The notes: a model not told the origin generated them from the letters alone. Shown: positions 9,106 to 17,886, numbered from the stretch's first letter. The stretch is 64,000 nt of DNA from Spirosoma aureum (GCF_011604685.1 NZ_CP050063.1:6613001-6677000), one strand, 5' to 3'. A program made the numbers and translations.

Positions 9106-10014
9106 ATGCCAGCGTCCAAAACTCCGATTTACAGTGCTTTAGCCGCTAATCTGGCAATTGCCATTACTAAATTTATCGCGGCTGGCGTTACGGGCAGTTC
9201 AGCCATGGTTTCTGAAGGAATCCACTCATTAGTCGATACGCTGAATGAAATTCTATTATTACTGGGGATTGCCCGAAGTAAAAAACCAGCCGACACGAAA
9301 AGGCCTTTTGGCTACGGCAAAGAGCAATATTTCTGGGCGTTCATTGTCTCGATTTTGATTTTTGGCGTGGGTGGTGGTGTTTCATTTTATGAAGGCATCA
9401 CGCATTTACAACATCCAGAACCGATCCAAAAACCGTTCTGGAATTACATTGTTCTGGGCGTAGCATTCTGTTTCGACGGACTTTCCTTTATCACCGCCCT
9501 CAGAGAATTTAACCGCCAGCGTGGCAACAAGCCATTCTGGTCGGCCGTTAAAGGCAGCAAAGATCCGTCCACATTCGTGGTGCTTTTTGAGGATGCCTCC
9601 GATCTGCTCGGCTTGATCGTAGCATTTCTGGGCGTCTTTCTGGGTCATCAGTTCAACAATCCGTACTTCGATGGGGGCGCATCCATCATCATTGGCCTGA
9701 TTTTGACCGGGGTGTCGATCGTGCTGGCTCGCGAAAGCAGGAGCCTGCTCATGGGCGAGAGTGTTGAGCCAGCAACCTTAAACCAGATCATAGCCCTGAC
9801 CGAACGGGATAATGCCGTGACGAGCGTGATCCAGTCGCCCTCCATGTACCTCAGTCCCGATGAAGTGCTGGTATTACTTGTCATCGATTTTCAGGATGCC
9901 TTATCGACCTCCGAGATCAATCAGGCGATCAATCGAATACGGGCAACGGTTCAGCAACAGTTTCCAATTGTAAAACAGGTATTTATTGAACCAGGTATTC
10001 CGTCAATTCAGTAA
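9106..10014 (+). CDS. Cation diffusion facilitator (CDF) family transporter
   Basis: This 302-residue inner-membrane protein exports divalent metal ions such as Zn2+ against protons. It has the CDF layout of six membrane helices (from about residue 8 to 205) and a cytoplasmic C-terminal domain. The helix-2 metal-site region reads SEGIHSLVDTLNE, and helix 5 has EDASDLLGLIVAF. The cytoplasmic loop has KRPFGYGKEQYFWAF, a CDF signature. The C-terminal domain is short but present, with VLVLLVIDFQDALSTSEINQAINRI. Metal specificity cannot be read with confidence. The gene stands alone and ends just before palindromic repeat copy A. Confidence 0.95.
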   Translation: MPASKTPIYSALAANLAIAITKFIAAGVTGSSAMVSEGIHSLVDTLNEILLLLGIARSKKPADTKRPFGYGKEQYFWAFIVSILIFGVGGGVSFYEGITHLQHPEPIQKPFWNYIVLGVAFCFDGLSFITALREFNRQRGNKPFWSAVKGSKDPSTFVVLFEDASDLLGLIVAFLGVFLGHQFNNPYFDGGASIIIGLILTGVSIVLARESRSLLMGESVEPATLNQIIALTERDNAVTSVIQSPSMYLSPDEVLVLLVIDFQDALSTSEINQAINRIRATVQQQFPIVKQVFIEPGIPSIQ

Positions 10015-10039
10015 ATGATTCCTTTGAAAGACATAGTCT

Positions 10040-10090
10040 AAGAAGCAGAAGCGTGCCACGGTTATGAACTGTGGGACGCTTCTGCTTCTT
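10040..10090. repeat. Dispersed palindromic repeat, copy A
   Basis: Outer arms AAGAAGCAGAAGCGT (10040-10054) and ACGCTTCTGCTTCTT (10076-10090) are perfectly complementary. The inner part carries the family core GTGCCACGGTT, with the right half altered to AACTGTGGGAC, and a 3-base loop. It sits between two converging genes. It belongs with copies at 31303, 39622, 41877 and 61807. Confidence 0.85.
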
Positions 10091-10105
10091 AATGAAAATA
10101 CTATT

Positions 10106-11113
10106 TTACTTACTTTCCCAGAACTGTCTGACTGCCTTCTTGATCGTTTCTTCCTCGCAGGAGGTGGCCAGATGGCCGCAGTCGCTGGTAAGCTCTACAA
10201 AGGGCACTTGCAGAAATTTAGCCAGTTCGGTAGCCATGCCGGGCGTTACCATGTGATCCTGTTTTGCCACGACAACCAGTAGTTTGGCCTTGATCATCGA
10301 CTTGAGTTCAGCCATTGACCGGCCCCGGTAGATATCATGACCAATCATGGCTCTCAGTTGTGATGCCCAATTATACGGGTTTGTATTTACGTAGCCATTC
10401 TCTTTTTTCTGCACAAAATCTAGTTCTTCTTCCGCCTTCAGATGACTCATAAAGTAGCCGGGCGTCGTTAAATTCAACTCATGAAGATCACCAACAGTCT
10501 TCATAGCTTCAGGCGAGAAATTGCCGCGCTCCAGAATCGTCAATTGTGTTCCCCAGAACAGCCTGTCATAACTGCTCTGTTTCGGGGTTCCCACAATGGG
10601 AACGACTTTATCCATAAAATCAGGATACGAAACCAGCCACTCGAACGATTGCATTCCACCCATCGAAATGCCCATAACAGCATACAGATGAGTCAGTCCG
10701 AGCGACTTCGTAACCAGCTCATATTCTGAGTGAACCATATCACGGATTGTGAATTTCGGGAACTGTGCTCCTGCCTGAGCTGTGCTATTCGATGGGGAAG
10801 ACGATACCCCATTCCCCAGCGCATCGACCACAATCGTAAAATAGCTGGTGCTATCGGCAATACCGCCCGGATTAGCCACAAATGCTTTCCCCTGCGACGT
10901 GCCGCCAAACCAGGTAGGCACCAGAATAGCGTTCGATTTAGCGGCATTCAGTCGGCCGAAGGTTCGGTAACCAAGCTGGCAATTTTGAATAACCTGGCCG
11001 TTTTCGAGCGAAAAACTACCGAGATCGGCAAAGCGTTGCTGAGCAATGCTCGGATAAAACGGCAACAAAAAGAAGAGTATAAGAACGACTTTAGTCTGTG
11101 AATTCCGGCACAT
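10106..11113 (-). CDS. Exported alpha/beta hydrolase, homoserine acetyltransferase-like
   Basis: A 335-residue protein with an N-terminal signal peptide (LILFFLLPFYPSIAQQ), so it should act in the periplasm or outside. The alpha/beta hydrolase nucleophile elbow is GISMGG with S150. The rest of the triad is probably the Asp in AKQDHMV near residue 285 and the His in SDCGHLA near 314. The stretch VVDALGNGVSSSPSNS is characteristic of the MetX (homoserine O-acetyltransferase) branch of the fold. A true MetX is cytoplasmic, so biosynthetic function is unlikely; secreted relatives are annotated simply as alpha/beta fold hydrolases. The substrate is unknown. Confidence 0.88.
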   Translation of the reverse strand: MCRNSQTKVVLILFFLLPFYPSIAQQRFADLGSFSLENGQVIQNCQLGYRTFGRLNAAKSNAILVPTWFGGTSQGKAFVANPGGIADSTSYFTIVVDALGNGVSSSPSNSTAQAGAQFPKFTIRDMVHSEYELVTKSLGLTHLYAVMGISMGGMQSFEWLVSYPDFMDKVVPIVGTPKQSSYDRLFWGTQLTILERGNFSPEAMKTVGDLHELNLTTPGYFMSHLKAEEELDFVQKKENGYVNTNPYNWASQLRAMIGHDIYRGRSMAELKSMIKAKLLVVVAKQDHMVTPGMATELAKFLQVPFVELTSDCGHLATSCEEETIKKAVRQFWESK

Positions 11114-11196
11114 AACAAGCTATTTTCTCTGACGAAAGAAAACATCCATACCATCTTACTTTCTTCTTATGCTTTTCCTGGAGTTATTTTCTCCGA

Positions 11197-11248
11197 GACA
11201 CAAAGATCACAGCGTCTTAGGCCAGTAAAGCCCTGTGTTCTTTGTGTC
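11197..11248. repeat. Imperfect 15-bp inverted repeat between two minus-strand genes
   Basis: Arms GACACAAAG-AT-CACAG (11197-11212) and CTGTG-TT-CTTTGTGTC (11233-11248) pair over 16 positions with one mismatch around a 20-base loop. It lies 60 bases past the end of the TonB-receptor gene (minus strand) and may mark its transcript end, though no strong T-tract follows. Confidence 0.55.
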
Positions 11249-11306
11249 CTGCGATTAGGTAGCCGTGTAGCAAACAGACTTATTCTAGTATGAAAATTGC
11301 TTACTC

Positions 11307-14075
11307 TCAGATGCCAAACTTTCGCAGATTATATACGAAGCTTACCAGCACATACTGGCGAAGCACCCGACTCTGTACGTCTTCCAGATAGGTATCGGTT
11401 GTGTTTCGAACCAGGCTCCGGTTCTGATTGAGCAGATCAAACGCCTGTATGCGAACTTCGCCCGTATTTCCTTTAAAAAACTGCTTTGCCAAGGTCACGT
11501 TCCAGAGCGCAAACTGCTGGTTATAACCCGCCGACTGACCCGATGTTGCCGTATAGGTCAGATCGCTCGTCAGCACGAAGCGAAACGGCAGCTGCCAGTG
11601 AATATCGGCGGTGGCATAGTTGATCCAGTAGGACGTATTTTGCCGGGGAAGCAGTGAATAAGTTGCCGTCTGGTAAGTCAGATTACCGCTCACCCCATAC
11701 TCAAGTTTGCCGTTGAAATTCGACTGCAACCGAAGGCCCTGCCCAATACTCCGGTTATGCGACACATTGCTCTGCTCATTGACAAAACTTACAGCCCGTG
11801 AAAAACCGGCATTCGTTGTCAGCGTCATGCTCATTTTAAGAGGTTGAAGTTTCCGGCTTAGCGATAGAACCCCATTCGCTGACCAATAGCCACCAGCATT
11901 AACAGGCCGGGTTGTTTGCACGCCCGCGCTGCTTACGTTTGTGGTGGTAGCAATCCGATTGTTGCTCTGATTTAGACTGGCGAACAGAAACAAGCTTTTA
12001 CTTCCCTGCGAACGTGAGCTATTAAAGGTCAGCGTAACATTATTATAATATTCCGGTCGCAGAGTCGGATTACCCATGCGAACGTTCAACGGATTGGCGT
12101 TATCGATAATGGGTTGCAACTGCGTGATGGATGGTGCCGTTAATCGGGTCCGGTATTGAAGGCGTATATTACGATTTCCCGAAAACGTGTAGGAAAACAG
12201 TGCGCTGGGCAATACGTTCAGGTATCGGCGGCTAAGGCTGGTATCGACCGAGCGGTTTTCAACACGGAGTTCGGCCTGCTGCACATCGAAACCCAGCGCA
12301 TAGGTATAGCGTAGTCGGCGCGTCTGTAGGGTAGCCCCCGCCTGATGGGTGGCAAACACGCTGCCGAAACGATTGCTTAACCCCGGATTAGGGCGATCAT
12401 ATAGCCCGGATGCTTCATTGAAGTCAGCGACATCCCGTTCAGCACGGTTTCGACTATTGGCATAGGCATACCTAAATTCAAGCTTTCGGGTCAGTGATAA
12501 TGGCTCCGTAAACGATACAGTCAGCGTGTTCTGAAGCGCGTAAGTCCCTTGATTATTGCGCTGATCAAGCCGGATTTCATTCGGATTGGCCCCCGTAGAA
12601 TCATAAAGGCTATTGACCGATTGATTCAGTGCGTTTGTACTGCCATTGTTTAAAACCGTATTCAGGTTGACCGAAAGCGACCGGCCTTCTCGCCGGAATT
12701 TGCGCATAAGCAGGAGGTTGTTGTAGACAGTTTGTCCATTTCCGGTAGAGCTATACTGTGTTTCTCCCGTGTTCAGCAATTGCGGATTACGCCCCGGAAT
12801 GCCGGGCAAAACGGATCGACTGGCCAGCTCACTCGTATAGCCTGTAGTTTGCCACGAAAGATTGGGCGTTAAACGAAGGCTCGTCAATGAATCGAGTTGC
12901 CAATCAAGCCGACCATTGAAACGATGTGTTGTGACACGATTCTGCGAATAATTGTGCTGGTCGGTCAGAAACGATTGCTCGGGTAAAATACTCTGGCGGT
13001 GGCTTTGCTGATCAGTTGTTGTGATGGCCTGATTCATAAAGTAGCTGGTAGCTACTTCGGCCCGACTCCCCCATTTGTCGCGGTAATTCAGACCCGCGGC
13101 TTTTGTTTCAATGATATTGGTCGGTGTTTGGTTAACACCTGGTGAAATTCCACCAGGTCCGCCAACAATTACAGGTCCACTAGCCGCACCATCGCCCAGG
13201 GTAAAATTCTGTTGGTTCAGGTTATTGCCCTGCCCGATAACGGAAAGCTGACGCCCATTATTAAACCGATTCAGGCTCAATCGTCCCTGATACCGCGTCG
13301 GACCACCATCCCGGTCAACACCCGCACCCACCGAATTCTGGCCAAAATACCCCTTACGCTTGTCTCGTTTGATGGTCAGGTTGATCGTCCGCTCCCGATT
13401 GCCATCGTCAATCCCCGAAAATTGAGATTGATCCGAAGACTGATCATACAACTGCACTTTATCCACAATGTCGGCAGGTAAATTACGGGTTGCCATTTTA
13501 GGATCATTCCCGAAAAATGGTTTCCCATCGACCAGAACCCGGTTTACGGTTTGCCCCTGCGCCCGAATGGTTCCGTCACGGCTTACTTCAACGCCCGGTA
13601 ATTTCCGAAGCAATTCTTCAACCTGTGCATTCGGCTGCGTTTTAAACGAACCCGCATTAAACTCCAGCGTATCACCCTTAACCTCAACAGGCGTTCGCTC
13701 CTGTTTGACGACCACCTCGCCCAGCGTACTCGACTGTTCGACCATAATAAGCGTTCCCAGGTCAGCATCCGGAGTCTCGCGATTGACACTTACGCTGCGT
13801 GATGCGTTCCGATAGCCCAGAAATGTAACCAATACCCGATAATTTCCGGCCGCTAGGTTTCGAAAATGAAACAGCCCATCACCGTCGGTAATCGTAGCCA
13901 TAACATAGGCTGAATCATGAGCGCTCAGTAAGGACACCGACGCCGACCGTAAAGGTTTTCCGCTTATTGAATCAGTTACCGCACCTTGAATTCGCAATGC
14001 TCCGGCGCTTTTTTGGGCAAACACGCCCTCGATCGTGCCCAGTAAAAGCACGACAACAAATAGGAAGGATTTCAT
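11307..14075 (-). CDS. TonB-dependent receptor with carboxypeptidase-regulatory-like N-domain
   Basis: A 922-residue outer-membrane protein. It has a signal peptide (about 1-20, ending AFAQK-like VFAQKS), then a carboxypeptidase regulatory-like beta domain (about 27-110), a plug domain (about 118-230, with EELLRKLPGVEVSRDGTIRAQGQ and RVLVDGKPFFGNDPKMATRNLPAD), and a large beta-barrel of the OMP_b-brl_3 type ending in VLVSFVYNLRKFGI. Such receptors take up large or scarce ligands using TonB energy. No SusD partner is next to it, so it is not a standard glycan-uptake SusC. It is 33 bases downstream of the GLPGLI gene on the same strand, probably co-transcribed, and divergent from a kinase/regulator pair. 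The ligand is unknown. Confidence 0.95.
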   Translation of the reverse strand: MKSFLFVVVLLLGTIEGVFAQKSAGALRIQGAVTDSISGKPLRSASVSLLSAHDSAYVMATITDGDGLFHFRNLAAGNYRVLVTFLGYRNASRSVSVNRETPDADLGTLIMVEQSSTLGEVVVKQERTPVEVKGDTLEFNAGSFKTQPNAQVEELLRKLPGVEVSRDGTIRAQGQTVNRVLVDGKPFFGNDPKMATRNLPADIVDKVQLYDQSSDQSQFSGIDDGNRERTINLTIKRDKRKGYFGQNSVGAGVDRDGGPTRYQGRLSLNRFNNGRQLSVIGQGNNLNQQNFTLGDGAASGPVIVGGPGGISPGVNQTPTNIIETKAAGLNYRDKWGSRAEVATSYFMNQAITTTDQQSHRQSILPEQSFLTDQHNYSQNRVTTHRFNGRLDWQLDSLTSLRLTPNLSWQTTGYTSELASRSVLPGIPGRNPQLLNTGETQYSSTGNGQTVYNNLLLMRKFRREGRSLSVNLNTVLNNGSTNALNQSVNSLYDSTGANPNEIRLDQRNNQGTYALQNTLTVSFTEPLSLTRKLEFRYAYANSRNRAERDVADFNEASGLYDRPNPGLSNRFGSVFATHQAGATLQTRRLRYTYALGFDVQQAELRVENRSVDTSLSRRYLNVLPSALFSYTFSGNRNIRLQYRTRLTAPSITQLQPIIDNANPLNVRMGNPTLRPEYYNNVTLTFNSSRSQGSKSLFLFASLNQSNNRIATTTNVSSAGVQTTRPVNAGGYWSANGVLSLSRKLQPLKMSMTLTTNAGFSRAVSFVNEQSNVSHNRSIGQGLRLQSNFNGKLEYGVSGNLTYQTATYSLLPRQNTSYWINYATADIHWQLPFRFVLTSDLTYTATSGQSAGYNQQFALWNVTLAKQFFKGNTGEVRIQAFDLLNQNRSLVRNTTDTYLEDVQSRVLRQYVLVSFVYNLRKFGI

Positions 14076-14108
14076 GGATAGCGTGTGTGCCGTTGAAGTC
14101 TGGAAGGA

Positions 14109-14912
14109 TTAATTTCGTTCACCCATCATCAATTGCTGGCGAAAATCAGCGGCTGCTTTCTGACGAAGGTCGGCCAATTGGGCGGCAGTAACTGTTTCTG
14201 CGGTTGTAACTGGTTGAACATCTTTCGCATCCACAGCAGATGTACTGACTTTTGTAGCTCTAAATTGTTCGCGGCTGCTTTCGATGAGCAATACGGCGCC
14301 CGCTTCGGGCGTCAGTTCCTGAATTGGCGAGTACGTAAACGGCAATTCGGTCGTGAACCAGACCGTATAGGTTTCCTTGCGAAACGGTATGGTTGCTTTT
14401 CGGCAGGTAAAGCCAGCTATTTTCTTTGTCTGATCGGTTAGCTGCCAGTCACTTGCCCGTTGCAAAGGTGTTTCGGCCCGATAGTTTTTCGCTTCTTTGT
14501 CTTTGCCAATTGTCAGTATGGTAATTGCTTTCTGCCCATTCAGGTCTAAAAACACCTGCTCCTCAAACGGACGCCCCATATTTGTTGTCTGCGGTGCTGC
14601 GCCACCACCGCCCAGACCAACTCGCACAACCATACCCTCTTCGTCGCGGTTTACTTTGGCAAAATTGCCAGCAACCAGCAATTTTTGGCTGAACGTGCGT
14701 GTATCGGGAATATCAGCAGGGAAATTCGGATCGCCCGGTTTAACCTGTTCACCGTTTATTATGATACGCATGCTGTTGGGATCGACCTTACGAACCACTT
14801 CATAGGTAATCTGTCCTGACCATTGAGCCGCAGAAACGGTTTGGGCTAAAGCAGGACGCGACATCGTTGCCAGTAGAGACAGGATAGTTGCTAAAATAGA
14901 ATACGTTTTCAT
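14109..14912 (-). CDS. GLPGLI family exported protein
   Basis: A 267-residue protein with a clear signal peptide (MKTYSILATILSLLATMSRPALAQ). The mature start QWSGQITYEVVRKVD and the central blocks FSQKLLVAGNFAKVNRDEEG and ADWQLTDQTKKIAGFTCRKAT fit the Bacteroidota GLPGLI family. The name-giving motif itself is degenerate here (LTPEAGAVLLIE). These proteins are usually encoded next to a TonB-dependent receptor, as here; their function is unknown, though the pairing suggests an envelope role linked to uptake or copper/iron handling. The gene is first in a two-gene operon and shares a 124-base divergent region with the kinase gene. Confidence 0.88.
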   Translation of the reverse strand: MKTYSILATILSLLATMSRPALAQTVSAAQWSGQITYEVVRKVDPNSMRIIINGEQVKPGDPNFPADIPDTRTFSQKLLVAGNFAKVNRDEEGMVVRVGLGGGGAAPQTTNMGRPFEEQVFLDLNGQKAITILTIGKDKEAKNYRAETPLQRASDWQLTDQTKKIAGFTCRKATIPFRKETYTVWFTTELPFTYSPIQELTPEAGAVLLIESSREQFRATKVSTSAVDAKDVQPVTTAETVTAAQLADLRQKAAADFRQQLMMGERN

Positions 14913-14978
14913 ACGTAATTGCCTGGTTTGATTTGACGGATCAAAGTTCAGGCGATGCTTTGTAAGACACTGCTATAT

Positions 14979-14999
14979 AGTGTTAAACAGTGTTAACAC
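14979..14999. promoter_or_regulatory. Tandem AGTGTTAA repeats in the divergent promoter region
   Basis: AGTGTTAA occurs at 14979-14986 and again at 14989-14996, exactly 10 bases apart, one helical turn. The second copy overlaps the palindrome GTGTTAACAC (14990-14999). OmpR-family regulators usually bind tandem direct repeats with this period, and one is encoded by the adjacent operon. The position fits control of the GLPGLI/receptor operon, the kinase/regulator operon, or both. Confidence 0.45.
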
Positions 15000-15036
15000 C
15001 CTTAGTAAAGGACGTCCGAAGAATGTAGATTTGTCT

Positions 15037-16533
15037 ATGAATCGGCGCATTCGTTCTATATTCTGGCTGATGACGGCCTGCATTGTAGGCATCAATGCCT
15101 TCCAGGCCTACTGGCTTTGGAAAAATTACCAAATTGACCGTCAGCAATTTAGTCAGACGGTTCAGGATGCCTTGTTTCAGGTACTGGAACAGCAGCAGGT
15201 TGGCGAAGCCCGGCGTCTGCTTGGCAAAAAGCTTCGGGGTCGTACGGCCCCCGCCGATAGTCATAGTTCACGTATCATTATACGCCAGTATGGCTCCGAA
15301 AGCCAACAGACACGGGTATTCTTCTATGATCAGCCAGAAAGCCTGTCAAACAAGCCAAAGGCAGGCAAACAACCGACTAAGCGCCTGATCGTTACATACA
15401 ATACCAATCAACAACGAGCCGAAAATTCACCCCTCCAACCGGCCGATTCAATGGCCCGACGAATCTCCAGTCTGGTTATGCTCAACTGGGCTGGCGGTAA
15501 AAACCTGAATCTGTTTAAATTGAAAAATGACTATCGGACCGAGCTTCTGCGACGCTCTATCGACACTGACTTTCAACTCGATACTGTCACAATTCATCCG
15601 CGTCATGGCCAGAGCGATGTGTTGATCTTTAAAAATGATGGGCAGCAATCGGGTCCAGATAAAAGGCTTCAAACGTCACCATTGCCGATCAATCCCGTTC
15701 AGAATCTCTTCGTACAGGCGTCATTCACGACGCCGAGTTTTTACCTTCTGCGCCGAATGGGCTGGCTGTTGGGTGGTTCGCTGCTCCTGTTATTGCTTAC
15801 AACGGGCTGTTTCCTGTTTATGCTGTCGACGATCATGCGACAAAAAAAGTTATCGGAGGTAAAAAACGACTTCATCAATAACATGACGCACGAACTGAAA
15901 ACGCCCATCGCTACCGTGACGGCAGCGATTGAAGCACTCCAGAATTTCGGCGCGCTGAATGATCCGCAACGGACACAAAACTATCTGGCTATCTCCCAAA
16001 ATAACCTTCAACGACTTTCTGACCTTGTCGAGAAAGTTCTGAATCTGGCCGTCGAAGAAAAACGAGAACTTACGCTCCGACCCGAATTGGTCAATCTGGC
16101 CGAATTAGCGCACGATCTGATTACGAACCATCAACTTCGTGCACCCAAACCGATCGCATTTGTTGCCGATATACCAGCAGAAGCATCAGTGCTGGTCGAC
16201 CGTGTCCATTTTGGCAACGCGCTCAATAATCTGATTGATAATGCCATCAATTACTCGCGCGATCAGGTTCATATTCGGCTGGCGTTTCGACAGAATAGAG
16301 ACGGTTGGCAACTGTCGGTTATCGATGATGGCATTGGCATCTTGAAAACCTACCAGTCAGCTATTTTTGACCGTTTCTTTCGCGTGCCGACCGGCAATTT
16401 GCATGCGGTCAAAGGATTTGGCCTGGGATTGGCCTATGTTCGCCAGGTGGTTGAGCGACATGGCGGTCACATTCAGGTGCAAAGCGAACCAGGAAAAGGA
16501 AGCGAATTTATCTTATTGTTCACCAATCATTGA
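15037..16533 (+). CDS. Sensor histidine kinase
   Basis: A 498-residue inner-membrane sensor kinase with a membrane helix at about 5-25, a periplasmic domain of roughly 200 residues, a second helix (WLLGGSLLLLLLTTGCFLFML), and a cytoplasmic kinase core. The dimerisation/phosphorylation helix has NDFINNMTHELKTPIATV; the N-box is NALNNLIDNAINYS, followed by DDGIGI and GFGLGLAYV. The ATG at 15037 was chosen because an upstream GTG at 14980 would put the tandem repeat inside the coding region and adds residues unlike a kinase N-terminus. The response regulator follows in the same direction, so the pair forms one system, probably sensing envelope conditions linked to the divergent receptor. Confidence 0.93.
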   Translation: MNRRIRSIFWLMTACIVGINAFQAYWLWKNYQIDRQQFSQTVQDALFQVLEQQQVGEARRLLGKKLRGRTAPADSHSSRIIIRQYGSESQQTRVFFYDQPESLSNKPKAGKQPTKRLIVTYNTNQQRAENSPLQPADSMARRISSLVMLNWAGGKNLNLFKLKNDYRTELLRRSIDTDFQLDTVTIHPRHGQSDVLIFKNDGQQSGPDKRLQTSPLPINPVQNLFVQASFTTPSFYLLRRMGWLLGGSLLLLLLTTGCFLFMLSTIMRQKKLSEVKNDFINNMTHELKTPIATVTAAIEALQNFGALNDPQRTQNYLAISQNNLQRLSDLVEKVLNLAVEEKRELTLRPELVNLAELAHDLITNHQLRAPKPIAFVADIPAEASVLVDRVHFGNALNNLIDNAINYSRDQVHIRLAFRQNRDGWQLSVIDDGIGILKTYQSAIFDRFFRVPTGNLHAVKGFGLGLAYVRQVVERHGGHIQVQSEPGKGSEFILLFTNH

Positions 16534-16536
16534 CGG

Positions 16537-16618
16537 AGTTTTCAGTGTATAGTTTCCAGTACGAAAAGCGGTATGGTAGCCCAAAAGTGCCTTCACTATA
16601 AACAACAAACTGAAAACT
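16537..16618. other. Intercistronic stem between kinase and regulator genes
   Basis: AGTTTTCAGT (16537-16546) pairs with ACTGAAAACT (16609-16618). Just inside, TATAGT (16548-16553) pairs with ACTATA (16595-16600). The stem fills almost the whole 97-base gap and ends 12 bases before the regulator ATG. It could influence relative expression or be a relic repeat; no T-tract follows it. Confidence 0.5.
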
Positions 16619-16630
16619 GAAACTTATTGT

Positions 16631-17317
16631 ATGCCAACCGTTCTGTTAATTGAAGATGAGGCCGCTCTTGGCATGATCGTCCGCGATAGTCTCGAAGTAC
16701 GTGGTTTTACGGTACGTTATGCCACCAATGGTGACGAAGGTCTGGCGATGTTTCGGCAGGAACGGCCCGATATCATTGTAGCGGATGTCATGATGCCTCA
16801 AATGGACGGGTTTACATTAGTTGAACAAATTCGCAAAGTTGATACCGATATACCGGTTCTGTTTCTGACAGCCCGCTCACAGACAGCCGATGTGGTGCGC
16901 GGCTTTGAGCTGGGTGGTAACGATTACCTCAAGAAACCATTTAGTCTCGACGAATTGATCGTCCGAATCAATGCTCTACTTCGACGGGCAATGGTCCCTC
17001 AATTGCGCGTTCAGCCGGTATCTGATTTTTTACCGATTGGCCGCTATCAGTTTGACCCGCCCAAGCAAAAATTAGTCTTAGATAGTCATGAAGTGTTGCT
17101 TTCGTACCGGGAAGCTGAGCTACTCCGACGGCTCTATGAACAGCGAAACCAGGTATTGGAACGAGCTGTCGTTCTGATGGAGATCTGGGGCGATGACTCC
17201 TTTTTCAATGGCCGTAGTCTGGATGTATTTATTACGCGACTTCGGCGTCACCTCCGCGAAGACCCTCAGATACAGATTGTCAATATTCGTGGTATTGGCT
17301 ATAAGCTGATCATCTAA
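16631..17317 (+). CDS. OmpR-family response regulator
   Basis: A 228-residue DNA-binding response regulator. The receiver domain (1-118) has the acidic pair IEDE near the start, the phospho-acceptor D52 in VADVMMPQMDG, and the conserved Lys in DYLKKPF near 102. The C-terminal winged helix (about 130-228) has the OmpR/PhoB form, with SYREAELLRRLYEQRNQVLER and RSLDVFITRLRRHLREDPQIQIVNIRGIGYKL. It is the partner of the kinase just upstream. A likely target is the tandem repeat in the divergent region at 14979-14996 (inferred). Confidence 0.96.
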   Translation: MPTVLLIEDEAALGMIVRDSLEVRGFTVRYATNGDEGLAMFRQERPDIIVADVMMPQMDGFTLVEQIRKVDTDIPVLFLTARSQTADVVRGFELGGNDYLKKPFSLDELIVRINALLRRAMVPQLRVQPVSDFLPIGRYQFDPPKQKLVLDSHEVLLSYREAELLRRLYEQRNQVLERAVVLMEIWGDDSFFNGRSLDVFITRLRRHLREDPQIQIVNIRGIGYKLII

Positions 17318-17365
17318 GCCTTTTTTAATTCAGAATAATCATCTCTCATTCAATTAGTTACATCG

Positions 17366-17387
17366 AGTCTGTTTTAATAAACAGACT
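17366..17387 (+). terminator. Hairpin after the response regulator gene
   Basis: Nine-bp perfect stem AGTCTGTTT / AAACAGACT with a 4-base loop, 48 bases after the regulator stop. The T-tract is weak, so termination is plausible but not certain. Confidence 0.5.
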
Positions 17388-17465
17388 TCAGTACCCGTAT
17401 GAACCCGTTAGCCCGGTTTGAAGGCACGTTCGTGAAAAACGGTATCCAATTAAGTTATCATTAAA

Positions 17466-17501
17466 ATGAAACGCTGGTTCAACTTTCATCGTATCTGGTG
17501 A
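17466..17501 (+). other. Eleven-codon aromatic-rich reading frame
   Basis: ATG to TGA encodes MKRWFNFHRIW, with two Trp, two Phe and one His in eleven residues. It lies about 100 bases before the terminator at 17600. The shape recalls leader peptides of attenuators, but no amino-acid biosynthesis or aminoacyl-tRNA gene follows. It may be chance. Confidence 0.15.
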
Positions 17502-17599
17502 GAAGAACATGCTTTTCTTTTATCATCAAACGCGGTTTTACAGTCTCAAAAAACATCATCCACTTATCCTGTTTTTGTTCAAGTAGAGTGTGATGACGA

Positions 17600-17631
17600 A
17601 ACGCCGGATCGCTTTGAATCCGGCGTTTTTT
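17600..17631 (+). terminator. Intrinsic terminator 1 of the 17.6-18.6 kb cluster
   Basis: Ten-bp perfect stem AACGCCGGAT (17600-17609) / ATCCGGCGTT (17618-17627), then TTTTG. Confidence 0.85.
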
Positions 17632-17663
17632 GTCAAAATTCGGGTAAAGTCTTATTCATTTTT

Positions 17664-17784
17664 CTACTTACGCAACCCTGTAACCCAACTTCGCGTACTG
17701 TAAGATACCATGGCGTGCATATCGCGTCGTTGGGTAAATGTAAGTAGTGGGCAAACGCCGGGCCTATGATGAGCCTGGCGTTTG
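17664..17784 (+). ncRNA. Candidate structured small RNA ending in a terminator
   Basis: Two nested stems, CTACTTAC (17664-17671) / GTAAGTAG (17740-17747) and ACCCAAC (17683-17689) / GTTGGGT (17729-17735), enclose a central region with further CGCG/CGCG pairing. Five bases after the closing strand begins a terminator hairpin (17752-17784). The result is a compact fold of about 120 bases with its own 3' end. It matches no RNA family that I recognise. No consensus promoter was found upstream, so expression is unproven. Confidence 0.35.
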
Positions 17785-17790
17785 TTTAGT
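17752..17790 (+). terminator. Intrinsic terminator 2 of the cluster
   Basis: Stem CAAACGCCGGGC (17752-17763) / GCCTGGCGTTTG (17773-17784), 12 positions with one G-T wobble, followed by TTTAG. Its T-run is short. Confidence 0.65.
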
Positions 17791-17886
17791 AATAGATTAC
17801 GTTAAACCTCAGTTAAAAAGAAGGTTAAAGGCATAACAACCAGTGCTGTTAATGAGTATTATATATGTAGACAATACAGGTAAAAT

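Noticed and set aside
10106..11113. Calling this gene metX (homoserine O-acetyltransferase)
   Set aside because: It carries a signal peptide and has no methionine genes nearby, so only the fold branch is supported.
17710..17769. 19-codon frame MACISRRWVNVSSGQTPGL inside the candidate RNA
   Set aside because: It runs into the terminator stem and its bases are explained better by the paired structure.
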